From Gemmatimonadaceae bacterium (GTDB lineage: Bacteria > Gemmatimonadota > Gemmatimonadetes > Gemmatimonadales > Gemmatimonadaceae): DNA of 64,000 nucleotides. The stretch covers positions 1 to 64,000 of the forward strand of contig DASYSS010000020.1 of assembly GCA_036003045.1 (NCBI GenBank), read 5' to 3'. Below are positions 27,696-37,259 of this stretch, piece by piece (within the stretch, counting starts at the first letter, position 1; each line of letters begins with the position of its first letter). The translations under genes were made by a program, and so were the position numbers. The notes beneath the pieces were generated by a model. The model did no database searches, was not told where the DNA came from, and was given only the letters and a program-made list of their open reading frames with translations.

Positions 27696-28982
27696 TCAAT
27701 CTGTCCCTTTTGGCCCCAGACTTACGACGGTCATGCGTTCGGGGGCGAAGTAGGCGCGTGCGACGCGGCTCACGTCGTCGACGGAAATGGCGTCGATGAG
27801 AGCCAAAACCTCGTCCAGCGTGCGATAGGGCTCGTCGTAGAGCTCCACGGAGGCGGCGCGGTACATACGCGACGACACACTCTCGAGCGACAGCGTGACC
27901 TGCCCCTTGAGCTGCTGGCGGCCCATCGCGACCTCGTCGGCGGGGAGCCCCTCGCTCACGACCTGGCGGAGCTCGTGCCGAATCGCGTCTAGCGCCGCAC
28001 CGGCGGATTCCGGAGCCGTCGCCACGTACACCCCGTGCATGCCGCTGTCGGCGTGGAACGACTGGAAGGTGTAAATGGCGTAGGCGAGTCCCATCTCCTC
28101 GCGCACGCGCTGAAAGAGGCGTGAGCTCATCCCGCCGCCAAGCAACGTGCTGAGGAGCAGGAACGGAAATCGTTCCGGATCGGAGTGCGAGACGCCGGTG
28201 CAGCCGGCGACGACGTGCGTCTGCGCGCCGTCGCGTGAAATGTGCACGGTGGTCGGTGCCGACGCCGTCGGCGTCGGTGAGACGAGCGGCGATGCGTCGC
28301 CGCTCTGGGCGTCGGTCCAGCCGGTGCGCGCGAGCACCTCGAGCAGCCGGTCGTGTTCGACGTTTCCCGACGCGGCCACGACGACGTGCCCTGGATGATA
28401 CGCTCGCGCGTGAAGCTCCTTCAGCTCCGGTACGCCGAGCGCGTTGACCGTGTCGCGCGTGCCGAGGATCGAGTAGCCGTAGGGATGGTTCCCCCAGAGG
28501 GCTTCGTTATGAATCTCGAATACGAGATCGTCGGGCGTGTCTTCGACCATCCCGATCTCCTCGAGAATCACTTTGCGCTCGAGGGTGAGATCGGAGGCGC
28601 GCAACGTCGGGCGGAACACGATGTCGGCGATCACGTCGGCCGCCTCCGTCAGATGTTCGTCGAGGACGCGCCCCTGGTACACCGTGTGTTCACGCGAGGT
28701 ATACGCGTCGAGCGAACCGCCCAGCGCCTCGAGTGACAGCGCGATCTCGTGCGCGCTTCGGCGCCTCGTCCCCTTGAACACCATGTGCTCGAGCAGGTGC
28801 GACACGCCCATCCTCTCCCGCGGCTCGTGCAGCGAGGCGGCGCGCACCCATGCGCCGAACGACACGGACCGCACTCCAGGCATGTGCTCCGAGAGTACGG
28901 TCAGTCCGTTGGGCAGAACTGTTCGATGCAGTCCGCTTCCGCCGTCGCGCGAAGCGGAGCCGATCACCAGCGAGGAGCTCAC
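27696..28982 (-). CDS. M16-family zinc peptidase (pitrilysin / processing-peptidase-like)
   Basis: The inverted zinc motif HxxEH is in MGVSHLLEHMVFKGTRRRS, with the downstream Glu expected in the ITDIVFRP-like helix. The C-terminal half carries the second M16 domain (PFLLLSTLLGGGMSSRLFQR, REEMGLAYAIYTF). At 428 residues it is the short form common next to pnp in many bacteria. The start overlaps the pnp stop by four bases, as in other pnp-mpp gene pairs. It is probably cytoplasmic, because no signal peptide is seen. Confidence 0.92.
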   Translation of the reverse strand: MSSSLVIGSASRDGGSGLHRTVLPNGLTVLSEHMPGVRSVSFGAWVRAASLHEPRERMGVSHLLEHMVFKGTRRRSAHEIALSLEALGGSLDAYTSREHTVYQGRVLDEHLTEAADVIADIVFRPTLRASDLTLERKVILEEIGMVEDTPDDLVFEIHNEALWGNHPYGYSILGTRDTVNALGVPELKELHARAYHPGHVVVAASGNVEHDRLLEVLARTGWTDAQSGDASPLVSPTPTASAPTTVHISRDGAQTHVVAGCTGVSHSDPERFPFLLLSTLLGGGMSSRLFQRVREEMGLAYAIYTFQSFHADSGMHGVYVATAPESAGAALDAIRHELRQVVSEGLPADEVAMGRQQLKGQVTLSLESVSSRMYRAASVELYDEPYRTLDEVLALIDAISVDDVSRVARAYFAPERMTVVSLGPKGTD

Positions 28983-31213
28983 TCCCGACGCGAGCGTTCC
29001 CCGCCCCGCGATCCGCGGCGCGGACGTCCGCCACGATCACCGCGTTCGCCACGGTCGCCGCCTTCACGGCGACCGCCCTGCTCCCCGCCGCCGTTGCCCG
29101 GCTCGGGCTCCGGCATCCCTTCAGGCCGCGGCAAGAGCGCCTTCATCGACAGACGGAGCCGTCCGCGTTCGTCGCGGTCGATGAGCTTGACCTTCACGCG
29201 GTCGCCCTTCTTGACCACGTCCTCGGTCTTCTCGGTGCGCTCGTGGCGCATCTCCGAGATGTGCACGAGCCCTTCGGTGCCCGGCATGATCTCCACGAAC
29301 GCGCCGAACGGCGTCGTCGTCTTGACCATACCCTCGTACGTCTCGCCGACGACCGGCTCGGCGGTGAGAGCCTGAACCATTTGACGCGCGCGTTCCATCG
29401 ACTCCCCGCCGACAGCGGCGATCGTCACCAGACCGGTGTCATCGACCGTGAGCTCGGCGCCCGTCTCGTCCTGAATCCCACGAATCGTCTTGCCCTTCGG
29501 TCCGATGAGATCGCCGATCTTCTCGGGGCTGATCTGCATCGTGACGATGCGCGGCGCGAATGGCGAAAGATCCGGACGCGCCGCGGTGAGCGCTTTGTCC
29601 ATCTCGCCGAGGATGTGAAGGCGGCCTTCCTTCGCCTGCGCGAGCGCCTCTTTCATGATGCTCAGATCGAGTCCCTCGATCTTGATGTCCATCTGAATCG
29701 AGGTGATCCCGGTCTTCGTGCCGGCGACCTTGAAGTCCATGTCGCCGAGGTGATCCTCGGTGCCGAGGATGTCGGTGAGGATCGCGTACTTCTTCCCTTC
29801 CTTGATGAGGCCCATCGCCACGCCGGCCACGGCCGAACGAATCGGCACGCCGGCGTCGAAGAGCGCGAGCGAGCCGCCGCACACCGATGCCATCGACGAC
29901 GAGCCGTTCGACTCGAGAATGTCGGAGACGATGCGGATCGTGTACGGGAACTCGTCGAACGCGGGGAGCACCCCCTGCAGCGCGCGCTCAGCGAGGTTGC
30001 CGTGGCCGATCTCGCGACGCGAGGTGCCGCGCATCGGACGCACTTCGCCCGTCGAGAACGGCGGGAAGTTGTAGTGCAGCATGAACGACTTGGTCGACTC
30101 TTTCGGCTCGTTCACGGTCTCGTAGCGCTGCACGTCGTTCGCGGTACCCAGCGTCGCCGCGACGAGCGCCTGCGTCTGCCCGCGGGTGAAGAGCGCCGAG
30201 CCGTGGGCACGCGGAATCACGCTGGTGTCGATCGTGATCGGGCGGACTTCGTTCGGCTTGCGGCCGTCCACCCGGTGACCGCTCTCGAGCACCTGGGAGC
30301 GAAGCTGGTTGTATTCGACGTCGCCGAGCAGCGACTTGATGTCCTTGCTGCCGTCCGGGAAATCGACGAGCAGCTGCGTCTGAATCTCCTGCTTCACCCG
30401 CTCGACCGCGGCGATGCGCCCGTGCTTGTCCTTCTGATTGAGCGCGTCCTTGATCTTGCCGTTGGCGAGATCCTGCACCTTGGCGTGGAGCGTGTGATCG
30501 ATCGGCGCCTTCGTCCACTCCATCTTGGCGGGCCGCTCGCTGGCCATCGCTTTGAACAGCTCTTCCTGCGCGGCGATCAGCTCGCGGATGCCCTTCTGCG
30601 CGACGGTGAGCGCTTCGACGACGTCTTCTTCGCTCACCTCGAGCGCGCCGCCTTCGACCATGTTGATCGAGTCGGCGGAGCCGGCGACCACGAGCTCCAT
30701 GTCGCTGTAGGCGAGCTGCTCGTACGTCGGGTTGAGCACCCACTTGTCCTGGATGCGGCCGATGCGCGTCGCGGCGACGGGCGTCGTGAACGGAATCTTC
30801 GACGCGTTGAGCGCGGCCGACGCGGCGACGAGCGCGAGCACGTCGGGCGCGTTCTCCTGGTCGGCCGAGATCACGTAGATGAAGACCTGGACTTCGTTCT
30901 TGAAGCCCTCGGGAAAGAGCGGGCGAACAGAACGATCGACAATCCGCGCCGATAAGATCTCGGTGTCGCTCGGCCGGCCTTCGCGCTTGATGTAGCCGCC
31001 GGGGATCTTTCCGGCGGCGTAGGTCTTCTCGCGGTACTCCACGAGAAGCGGGAAGAAGTCGAGCGGGCTCTGCGTGTCGCTCACGGTGACGGCGGCGAGC
31101 ACCATCGTGTCGCCGAATTGAACGAGCGCGGAACCGGCGGCCTGCTTGGCCATGCGCCCGGTCTCGATGACGAGGCGGCGCCCGGCGAAGGTCTTTTCAA
31201 CGCGATGCATCAT
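28979..31213 (-). CDS. pnp: Polyribonucleotide nucleotidyltransferase (PNPase)
   Basis: Phosphorolytic 3'-5' exoribonuclease. Two RNase PH domains (FGDTMVLAAVTVSDTQ; RGQTQALVAATLGTAND, LHYNFPPFSTGEVRPMRG, GSSSMASVCGGSLALFDAG), a KH domain (IGDLIGPKGKTIRGIQDETG) and an S1 domain (FGAFVEIMPGTEGLVHISEM). After the S1 domain comes an unusual tail of about 45 residues rich in Gly, Arg, Asp and Glu (REGGDRGERGDRGGRPRRG), which resembles an RGG-type RNA-binding tail. Total length 744. Confidence 0.97.
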   Translation of the reverse strand: MMHRVEKTFAGRRLVIETGRMAKQAAGSALVQFGDTMVLAAVTVSDTQSPLDFFPLLVEYREKTYAAGKIPGGYIKREGRPSDTEILSARIVDRSVRPLFPEGFKNEVQVFIYVISADQENAPDVLALVAASAALNASKIPFTTPVAATRIGRIQDKWVLNPTYEQLAYSDMELVVAGSADSINMVEGGALEVSEEDVVEALTVAQKGIRELIAAQEELFKAMASERPAKMEWTKAPIDHTLHAKVQDLANGKIKDALNQKDKHGRIAAVERVKQEIQTQLLVDFPDGSKDIKSLLGDVEYNQLRSQVLESGHRVDGRKPNEVRPITIDTSVIPRAHGSALFTRGQTQALVAATLGTANDVQRYETVNEPKESTKSFMLHYNFPPFSTGEVRPMRGTSRREIGHGNLAERALQGVLPAFDEFPYTIRIVSDILESNGSSSMASVCGGSLALFDAGVPIRSAVAGVAMGLIKEGKKYAILTDILGTEDHLGDMDFKVAGTKTGITSIQMDIKIEGLDLSIMKEALAQAKEGRLHILGEMDKALTAARPDLSPFAPRIVTMQISPEKIGDLIGPKGKTIRGIQDETGAELTVDDTGLVTIAAVGGESMERARQMVQALTAEPVVGETYEGMVKTTTPFGAFVEIMPGTEGLVHISEMRHERTEKTEDVVKKGDRVKVKLIDRDERGRLRLSMKALLPRPEGMPEPEPGNGGGEQGGRREGGDRGERGDRGGRPRRGSRGGERSRRE

Positions 31214-31270
31214 TGCTTGTGTGCCTGAGTGCGGCTGAGATCAGCCTGGAAAAAAATTGACGACAATGAC

Positions 31271-31306
31271 AAAACGCGCGGGTCGCACCGAGTGTGCGCC
31301 CGCGCG
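31271..31306 (-). terminator. Intrinsic terminator of rpsO
   Basis: Minus strand: a long GC stem (CGCGCGGG-CGCA with TGCG-ACCCGCGCG) closes a CACTCGG-type loop and is followed by TTTTGTC. It begins about 19 bases past the rpsO stop and precedes pnp. In the rpsO-pnp arrangement such a structure often lets part of the transcription through. Confidence 0.75.
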
Positions 31307-31324
31307 GTTATGCTCGTCCGCCGG

Positions 31325-31585
31325 TCAGTAGCGGAGTCCGAGCTCTGAAACGGTCTGTCGGTATCCGGAGACATCCGTGCGCTTCATGTAGTTCAGTAGA
31401 CGGCGGCGTTTGCCTACCATCTTGAGGAGCCCACGTCGGCCGTGGTGATCCTTCTTGTGCGCGCGGAAATGGTCTTCCAGAAACCTGATGCGCTCGGTGA
31501 GCAACGCCACCTGAACGCGCGTCGATCCAGTGTCCGTCTCGTGCGACTTGTACTTCTGGATCGTCGAACCCTTTGCAAAAGCCAT
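31325..31585 (-). CDS. rpsO: 30S ribosomal protein S15
   Basis: The 86-residue sequence has the full S15 pattern: [39 protein letters not shown] and [19 protein letters not shown]15 binds the central domain of 16S rRNA early in assembly. It is followed by an intrinsic terminator and pnp, the classic rpsO-pnp order. Confidence 0.98.
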   Translation of the reverse strand: MAFAKGSTIQKYKSHETDTGSTRVQVALLTERIRFLEDHFRAHKKDHHGRRGLLKMVGKRRRLLNYMKRTDVSGYRQTVSELGLRY

Positions 31586-31710
31586 GTGCTGGTGTGTCCC
31601 GATGTCTCCGCCGGCCTGGCGGCGTGTCTGTTTTCGTTGACAGCTGAGAAGGTTAAGCGCGCTGGGACCCGTTGTAAAGGGGCCGCTTGCAACGCCTTAC
31701 GCGACACGAC

Positions 31711-33156
31711 TCAAGCGCCGAAGAGGTGCTGAATCCAGCCGAAGAAGCTCACGAATCCCGCGCGGGTGTCGTTGTACATCACGATCACGAACAACAGCGC
31801 GATCGCCAGCAACCCAAAGCGCAGGATGTACTCGCGCGTCCGAAGACTGAACGGACTCCCCTTCGCCGATTCCAGAACGTTGATCAGGATTTGACCGCCG
31901 TCCAAAATCGGAATCGGGAGCAGGTTGAGCACCGCGACGTTGATGCTCAACAGCACGATCAGGTAGAGCACCTTGTCGAATCCCAGCCCCGCCGCCGTCA
32001 CCGCTTGTCGCGTGATCGCGATCGGACCGCCGAGCTCCGAAACCGACCGCTGACCGCTGCCGATCTGGTGCAACACGGTGAACACGCCGCCCGCATCGGA
32101 CTTCGTCTTTCTCGCGCCCCACCGGAACGCGCCCGCGAGGTTCACCGACGACACGTACACAGGATTCTTCGCGCCCGCGCCGATCTTGCCAACGGTCTTC
32201 GAACGCGACGTCGCCGAATCCGTTTCGGTGACGGCCTTCGGAGTGATGTGCAGCGTGTCCGTGGCCGCGCCGCGGCGCACGACGAAATCGATCGAGTGCT
32301 CCGCCGACGGTGACACGCGATCGACGATGTCGCTCCACGAGCGCACCGGCGCGCCCCCGACGCTCACAACCGAGTCACCTTCGCGCAGTCCGCCGGCCAT
32401 CGCGCGATCGTTCGGGAACACCGTGTCGATCACGGGCGGCAGGAACGGAACCAGCGACTCGAGCACCGTCACGGGCGTCGTCGCGTCGGCGAGCGGCACC
32501 AAAACGCGTCCGCGTTGCGTCGTCAGCTCGACCGACCCCGCCGACTCGAGCACCTTCTCGTCCACCTCGTCCCAGTCGCGGACGGTGTGCCCATTCACGG
32601 CGACGATCGAGTCACCGGATTGCAGCTGCGCGAGAGCCGGAACGGACGATGGCGCGCGAACGGCGCCAACGACCGACGCCGGATAAACGACGACACCGTA
32701 GTGCAGAGCGATCCACGTCGCGACCGCCACGGCGAGCACCGTGTTCATCGCCACGCCGGCGCTCATGATGACCACGCGCGCCCAGAGCGGCTTGCTCTCG
32801 AACCAGCGATCCTCCGGCACCTTCTTGGGTCCGAACGGGATCATCGCGTTCGGATCGTAGTCCGGATCGTTCTCGGTGCGGGCGGTTCCTTCCTCCGTGC
32901 CTCCCTCGAGAAACGCGGTCTCCGCATCGTGGCGGGACGCCATGCGCACGTAGCCGCCGAGCGGCAACCATGCGAGCACGTATTCGGTCTCGCCGCGGCG
33001 CTTGCGGAAGATGGCCGGTCCGAAGCCGATCGAAAACCGCGGCGCATAGACGCCGAGTGCCTTCGCCGCGATGAAGTGTCCGAACTCGTGAACGAAAATC
33101 ACGAGGCCGAAGACCAACACCGGCGCGAGAATCGCCTGAACAACGTGACCTAGCAT
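31711..33156 (-). CDS. rseP: Site-2 intramembrane metalloprotease RseP (M50)
   Basis: The zinc motif HEFGH lies in the first membrane segment (VIFVHEFGHFIAAKALGVY), and the second zinc-ligand region in the LLPIPILDGGQI segment. Two PDZ domains lie between them (LQSGDSIVAVNGHTVRDW and LREGDSVVSVGGAPVRSW). The 481-residue length is slightly above normal because of an insert near residues 80-105 rich in Glu, Asp and Thr. In other bacteria RseP cleaves anti-sigma factors and signal-peptide remnants. Its start overlaps dxr by seven bases. Confidence 0.95.
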   Translation of the reverse strand: MLGHVVQAILAPVLVFGLVIFVHEFGHFIAAKALGVYAPRFSIGFGPAIFRKRRGETEYVLAWLPLGGYVRMASRHDAETAFLEGGTEEGTARTENDPDYDPNAMIPFGPKKVPEDRWFESKPLWARVVIMSAGVAMNTVLAVAVATWIALHYGVVVYPASVVGAVRAPSSVPALAQLQSGDSIVAVNGHTVRDWDEVDEKVLESAGSVELTTQRGRVLVPLADATTPVTVLESLVPFLPPVIDTVFPNDRAMAGGLREGDSVVSVGGAPVRSWSDIVDRVSPSAEHSIDFVVRRGAATDTLHITPKAVTETDSATSRSKTVGKIGAGAKNPVYVSSVNLAGAFRWGARKTKSDAGGVFTVLHQIGSGQRSVSELGGPIAITRQAVTAAGLGFDKVLYLIVLLSINVAVLNLLPIPILDGGQILINVLESAKGSPFSLRTREYILRFGLLAIALLFVIVMYNDTRAGFVSFFGWIQHLFGA

Positions 33157-34304
33157 CCGAACCGTTCCTTCACATGAGCACGCGCCGCCGCGTCGGCGGC
33201 GAGGATCGCGTCGCGATTGTCGCCGCCGACGTGGCTGAGCGAGTCCAGCGTATCACGAATCGCCGGACCGATCTCGGCGAACCGGATTCGTCCCGACAGG
33301 AAAAGTGCCACGGCCGCCTCGTTCGCGGCATTGAACACCGCCGGCGCGACCCCTCCGCGCCGGCCCGCGGCGACCCCCAGCGCGAACGCCGGAAACCGCT
33401 CCACCGAGAGCGGCTCGAAGGTGAGCGGCGACAGCGCGACCGGGTCAAAAGGTGGTACCCCCGAGTCCGGAACGCGGTCCGGATGCGTGAGGGCATAAAG
33501 CACGGGAAGCTCCATGCTTGGCACCCCCAGCTGTGCGAGCACGCTGCCGTCGACGAACTCGACCATCGAGTGGACGACACTCTGCGGATGTACGACGACC
33601 TCGATCTTGTCGTACGGCAGCCCGAAGAGGAAGTGCGCCTCGATGACCTCGAGCGCCTTGTTCGCCAGCGTGGCGCAGTCGACCGTGATCTTCCGCCCCA
33701 TCCGCCACGTCGGGTGCCGAAGAGCGTCCTCGAGCGTCGCGCGCTCCAGTCGTTCACCGCTCCATCCGCGGAACGGCCCGCCCGACGCGGTGATGATGAT
33801 TCTCCGAACCTCGACGCCCGGCTTGCCCGTGATGCACTGCAAAATCGCGCTGTGCTCGCTGTCCACCGGGATGATTTCGCCGCCGCCCGTCCGGCACGCC
33901 TCGGTCACGAGCGGCCCGCCCATGACCAGCGTTTCCTTGTTGGCGAGCGCGACGCGCTTTCCGGCGCTCAGCGCGGCGAGCGTCGCTTCGAGTCCGGCCG
34001 CGCCGACGACGGCGTTGAGGACGATGTCCACGTCGTCGCGCCGCGCGGCGTCGACGAGACACGACTCGCCGAGGTGCCAGCCCGGGTGCGATGCGGCGCC
34101 GCCTCCGTTGCCGACGATGCCGACGAAATTCGGCGCGAAGCGATCGGCCTGTTCGGCGAGCAGACGCGCGTTGTCGTATGCCGTGAGCGCGGCCACGCGA
34201 AAGCGATCGCGCTGGCGCTCGAGCACACGGAGCGCGGTTGTACCGATCGACCCCGTCGACCCGAGGATCGCGACGCCACGAGGGCGATCGGACGCCGCGG
34301 TCAT
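33150..34304 (-). CDS. dxr: 1-deoxy-D-xylulose 5-phosphate reductoisomerase
   Basis: Second step of the MEP isoprenoid pathway (DXP to MEP, NADPH). NADPH loop AILGSTGSIGTTALRVLER, ALANKETLVMGGPLV, the catalytic metal-binding DSEHSAI and TASGGPFRGW, and HPTWRMGRKITVDCATLANK are all present. I chose the ATG at 34304, which overlaps the cdsA stop by four bases; the frame is open to 34328. The length of 384 residues is typical. Confidence 0.96.
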   Translation of the reverse strand: MTAASDRPRGVAILGSTGSIGTTALRVLERQRDRFRVAALTAYDNARLLAEQADRFAPNFVGIVGNGGGAASHPGWHLGESCLVDAARRDDVDIVLNAVVGAAGLEATLAALSAGKRVALANKETLVMGGPLVTEACRTGGGEIIPVDSEHSAILQCITGKPGVEVRRIIITASGGPFRGWSGERLERATLEDALRHPTWRMGRKITVDCATLANKALEVIEAHFLFGLPYDKIEVVVHPQSVVHSMVEFVDGSVLAQLGVPSMELPVLYALTHPDRVPDSGVPPFDPVALSPLTFEPLSVERFPAFALGVAAGRRGGVAPAVFNAANEAAVALFLSGRIRFAEIGPAIRDTLDSLSHVGGDNRDAILAADAAARAHVKERFGC

Positions 34305-35218
34305 GACGGCGCCCACGTCAGCAACCAACCGAAAAGGACGTACGAGACGGGAAACACAAATAGAAGACTATCGACGCGGTCGAGGACACCGCCGTGGCCG
34401 GGAATGAGGGTCGAACTGTCCTTGACCCCCGCATCGCGCTTGAGCAACGACTCGGCGATGTCGCCGATCTGAGCGACGATGCTCACCACGATGCCGTACG
34501 CGATGACGCCGACCGGCGCCGAGCGGAAATCGAGATGCGCGGCGGGACGCAGCAACCATCGCACGAGCACCCAGGATACGAGCACGCTGGCGATCAATCC
34601 CCCGATTGTACCCTCGATCGTCTTTCCCGGGCTCACCGAAGGAATGAGCTTGTGCTTCCCCATCGTGCGCCCGACGACGTAGGCGCCCGTGTCCGACGCC
34701 CAAGTCGCCAACACGGGAACGAGGAGCAACAGGCCGCCCGACGCGACCGAGAAGCTCCAGCCGCCCAGCGTGACGGCGGCCGGCGCGAACGCGTAGTCGT
34801 GATAGCGGATGCCGTAGGCGAAGCTGAGCATCCCGCCCGTGTACGCCGCGCCGAAGATCGTGGCGCCCACCGCGCCGATCGGCTTTCCGGTCACGCCGCG
34901 CAGCCAGATCGCCAGCGTCAGCACGACGAGCATGGCGATCGACGCCAGCGACAGGACGCCGATCGATGCGTCCGGATCGTACAGGTGCAGAAAGCGCGCG
35001 TGTACGACGAGCGGCGTCAGTCCGGCGATGACGACTCCCGCGTTGTCGATCGGCGTCAGCCCGGTCGCGCGCGCCATGCGAAAGAATTCCGACGCCGCGA
35101 GCGCCGAGGCGATGGCGAGGAGCGCCGCGAGCGGCGCTCCGCCGTACAACACGATGGCAACCGCGATCGGCGCGGCGACGACGCCAAATGCTACGCGGCG
35201 CGCGAGCTCGGAGCTCAA
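34301..35218 (-). CDS. cdsA: Phosphatidate cytidylyltransferase
   Basis: Integral membrane enzyme making CDP-diacylglycerol for phospholipids. About eight membrane segments; the C-terminal signature ESLLKRDAGVKDSSTLIPGH followed by GGVLDRVDSLLF is diagnostic. Length 305. It starts eight bases past the frr stop. The uppS gene that usually sits between frr and cdsA is absent here. Confidence 0.95.
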   Translation of the reverse strand: MSSELARRVAFGVVAAPIAVAIVLYGGAPLAALLAIASALAASEFFRMARATGLTPIDNAGVVIAGLTPLVVHARFLHLYDPDASIGVLSLASIAMLVVLTLAIWLRGVTGKPIGAVGATIFGAAYTGGMLSFAYGIRYHDYAFAPAAVTLGGWSFSVASGGLLLLVPVLATWASDTGAYVVGRTMGKHKLIPSVSPGKTIEGTIGGLIASVLVSWVLVRWLLRPAAHLDFRSAPVGVIAYGIVVSIVAQIGDIAESLLKRDAGVKDSSTLIPGHGGVLDRVDSLLFVFPVSYVLFGWLLTWAPS

Positions 35219-35225
35219 ACGGTGC

Positions 35226-35780
35226 TCACACTTCCATGATCTCGGCTTCTTTCGCCTTGATCAGCTCGTCCACTTTGTGGATGTAATCGTCGTGCAGCTT
35301 CTGGAGGTCCTTCTCGGCGTGCTTGACGTCGTCCTCCGAAACGCCGGCGAGCTTCTTGAGCGCTTCGCGCGCGTGCGTGCGCGCGTGACGGATCGCGACC
35401 CTCCCTTCTTCCGCGTATTTGTGAACGACTTTCACCAGCTCCTTGCGGCGCTGTTCGTTCATCGCCGGAAGCGGAACGCGGATGATCGCGCCCTGCGCGG
35501 ACGGCTCGAGACCCAGCTCGGCCTCGCGGATCGCCTTTTCGACGATCTTGATCTGGCTCTTGTCGAACGGAGTCACGATGAGCACGCGCGGCTCCGGCGC
35601 GTTGATCGTCGCGACCTGGTTGAGCTGCATCTGCTGCCCGTACATCTCGACGCGAACGGTGTCGAGCATGTTGGGGCTGGCTTTGCCGGAGCGCACGGAC
35701 GAGAACTCGTGCTTCACGTGCGCGATGTCCTTGTCCATGCCGGCGCGAGCGTCCTTCAGCGTTTGTTGGATGTTGCTCAT
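35226..35780 (-). CDS. frr: Ribosome recycling factor
   Basis: Releases post-termination ribosomes together with EF-G. The 184-residue sequence shows the conserved helices: SSVRSGKASPNMLDTVRVEM, PLNQ-like MQLNQVATINAPEPRVLIV, IRVPLPAMNEQRRKELVKV and VRHARTHAREALKKL-like segments. Its start overlaps the pyrH stop by four bases. Confidence 0.97.
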   Translation of the reverse strand: MSNIQQTLKDARAGMDKDIAHVKHEFSSVRSGKASPNMLDTVRVEMYGQQMQLNQVATINAPEPRVLIVTPFDKSQIKIVEKAIREAELGLEPSAQGAIIRVPLPAMNEQRRKELVKVVHKYAEEGRVAIRHARTHAREALKKLAGVSEDDVKHAEKDLQKLHDDYIHKVDELIKAKEAEIMEV

Positions 35781-36490
35781 CGAACCAGGGTGCCGACCCG
35801 TTCGCCGCGGATCGCCGCGACGACCGAGCCCGGACGGTGGATGTTGAGAACGATCAGCGGAAGCGCGTTCTCGCGGCAGAGCGTGATCGCCGTCTGATCG
35901 ATCACTTTGAGCTCCTCCACGATCACATCGCGGAAGCTGATCTCGTCGTAGAACTTCGCGTTCGGTTCGCGCTTCGGGTCCGCCGAGTAGACGCCCTCCA
36001 CGCTCGTCGCTTTGATGATGACGTTCGCCTTGATCTGAATCGCGCGCAATACCGCCGCGGTGTCCGTGGAGAAGTACGGATTGCCCGTACCGCCGGCGAA
36101 GATGACCAGGCGCCCCTTCTCGAGGTGGCGGACCGCGCGTCGGCGAATGTACGGCTCCGCCAACTCCTCCATGCGGATCGCCGTCATGACGCGCGTGTCC
36201 ACGCCGCGGCGCTCGAGCACGTCCTGCAGCGCGAGCGCGTTGATCACCGTGCCGAGCATGCCCATGTAATCGGCGGCGACGCGATCCATGCCGGTCTTCG
36301 ACAGTTGCGAACCGCGCACGATGTTGCCGCCGCCGATCACCAGGCCGACGGATGCTCCGGTGCTCAACACGGAAACGACTTCGTCGGCGAGTCGACTCAC
36401 CGTATCGAAGTCGTATCCGAAACCCTTGTCGCCGGCCAAGGCTTCGCCGGACAGTTTCAGCAAGACGCGCGGGTATTTCAGCTCTGGCAT
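35777..36490 (-). CDS. pyrH: UMP kinase
   Basis: Amino-acid-kinase-fold enzyme phosphorylating UMP to UDP. RVLLKLSGEALAGDKGFGYD, VIGGGNIVRG, DYMGMLGTVINALALQDVLE, IFAGGTGNPYFSTDTAAVLRA and the C-terminal LNIHRPGSVVAAIRGERVGT are all typical. Length 237. The tsf gene upstream ends 49 bases away. Confidence 0.97.
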   Translation of the reverse strand: MPELKYPRVLLKLSGEALAGDKGFGYDFDTVSRLADEVVSVLSTGASVGLVIGGGNIVRGSQLSKTGMDRVAADYMGMLGTVINALALQDVLERRGVDTRVMTAIRMEELAEPYIRRRAVRHLEKGRLVIFAGGTGNPYFSTDTAAVLRAIQIKANVIIKATSVEGVYSADPKREPNAKFYDEISFRDVIVEELKVIDQTAITLCRENALPLIVLNIHRPGSVVAAIRGERVGTLVR

Positions 36491-36539
36491 GCGGGTGTGT
36501 TCATCCCTCGTGTCAGCGTCCGAATGTTGCCCTCCCGAC

Positions 36540-37139
36540 TTACGCTCCCAGCTGATACCGCACGAACCGGCGAACCTTGACGTTCTCGCCCGTCTTGGCC
36601 GAGACCTCTTTCACCAGATCGCCGATCGTCTTGGCGGTGTCGCGCACCCAAGCCTGGTGCAGCAGCGCGACGTCCTTATAGAACGCCTGCACCTTCCCCT
36701 CGACGATCTTGTCGATGAGATGGTCCGGCTTACCCTCCGCCTTCACCTGCTCGGTGAAGATGCGGCGCTCGGAGTCGATCTTCTCCTGCGGGATCGATTC
36801 CTTGTCGATGGCGATCGGGTCGGCGGCGGCGATGTGCTCCGCGAGGTACTTCCCCAGCTGCTGGAAGTCCTCGGTGCGCGCCACGAAGTCCGTCTCGCAG
36901 TTCACCTCGACCAGCACGGCGATCTTGCCGTTGTGGTGGACGTAGTTGGCGATGACGCCTTCCATGGTCTGCCTCCCCGCGCGCTTCTCGGCCTTCGCGG
37001 CGCCCTTCGAGCGCAGCAACTCCACGGCCCTGTCGAGATTTCCTTCGGTCTCCTCGAGGGCCTTCTTGCAATCCATCATGCCGGCGCCGGTCTTCTCGCG
37101 CAGCGCGGCAACGTCTTTGGCGGTGATCGTAGCAGTCAT
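36540..37139 (-). CDS. tsf: Elongation factor Ts (short form)
   Basis: Nucleotide-exchange factor for EF-Tu. N-terminal helical module TAKDVAALREKTGAGMMDCK and AVELLRSKGAAKAEKRAGR, then HHNGKIAVLVEVNCETDFVA. From the ATG at 37139 it has 199 residues, a compact form like that of Thermus, lacking most of the second core repeat of longer EF-Ts proteins. It follows rpsB across a 120-base gap containing a strong hairpin. Confidence 0.95.
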   Translation of the reverse strand: MTATITAKDVAALREKTGAGMMDCKKALEETEGNLDRAVELLRSKGAAKAEKRAGRQTMEGVIANYVHHNGKIAVLVEVNCETDFVARTEDFQQLGKYLAEHIAAADPIAIDKESIPQEKIDSERRIFTEQVKAEGKPDHLIDKIVEGKVQAFYKDVALLHQAWVRDTAKTIGDLVKEVSAKTGENVKVRRFVRYQLGA

Positions 37140-37194
37140 TGTCGGATACCAGTCAGACAAAAAGTTCAGACAGAAGTGTACTTGGTCATGGAAA

Positions 37195-37220
37195 CGCCGC
37201 CGGCAACGAGTCCGGCGGCG
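37195..37220 (-). terminator. Hairpin between rpsB and tsf (attenuator or weak terminator)
   Basis: A perfect 9-bp stem CGCCGCCGG/CCGGCGGCG with an 8-base loop lies between the two genes. On the minus strand it is followed only by TTTCC, so termination is probably partial, which would lower tsf expression relative to rpsB. Confidence 0.5.
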
Positions 37221-37259
37221 GCGGGTGATACGGTCGGTTGGAGACAACCGGTCAGAGGA

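Noticed and set aside
28850-30955. 701-residue open frame on the plus strand
   Set aside because: It is antisense to pnp and part of the M16 peptidase gene, with composition driven by the complementary codon bias.
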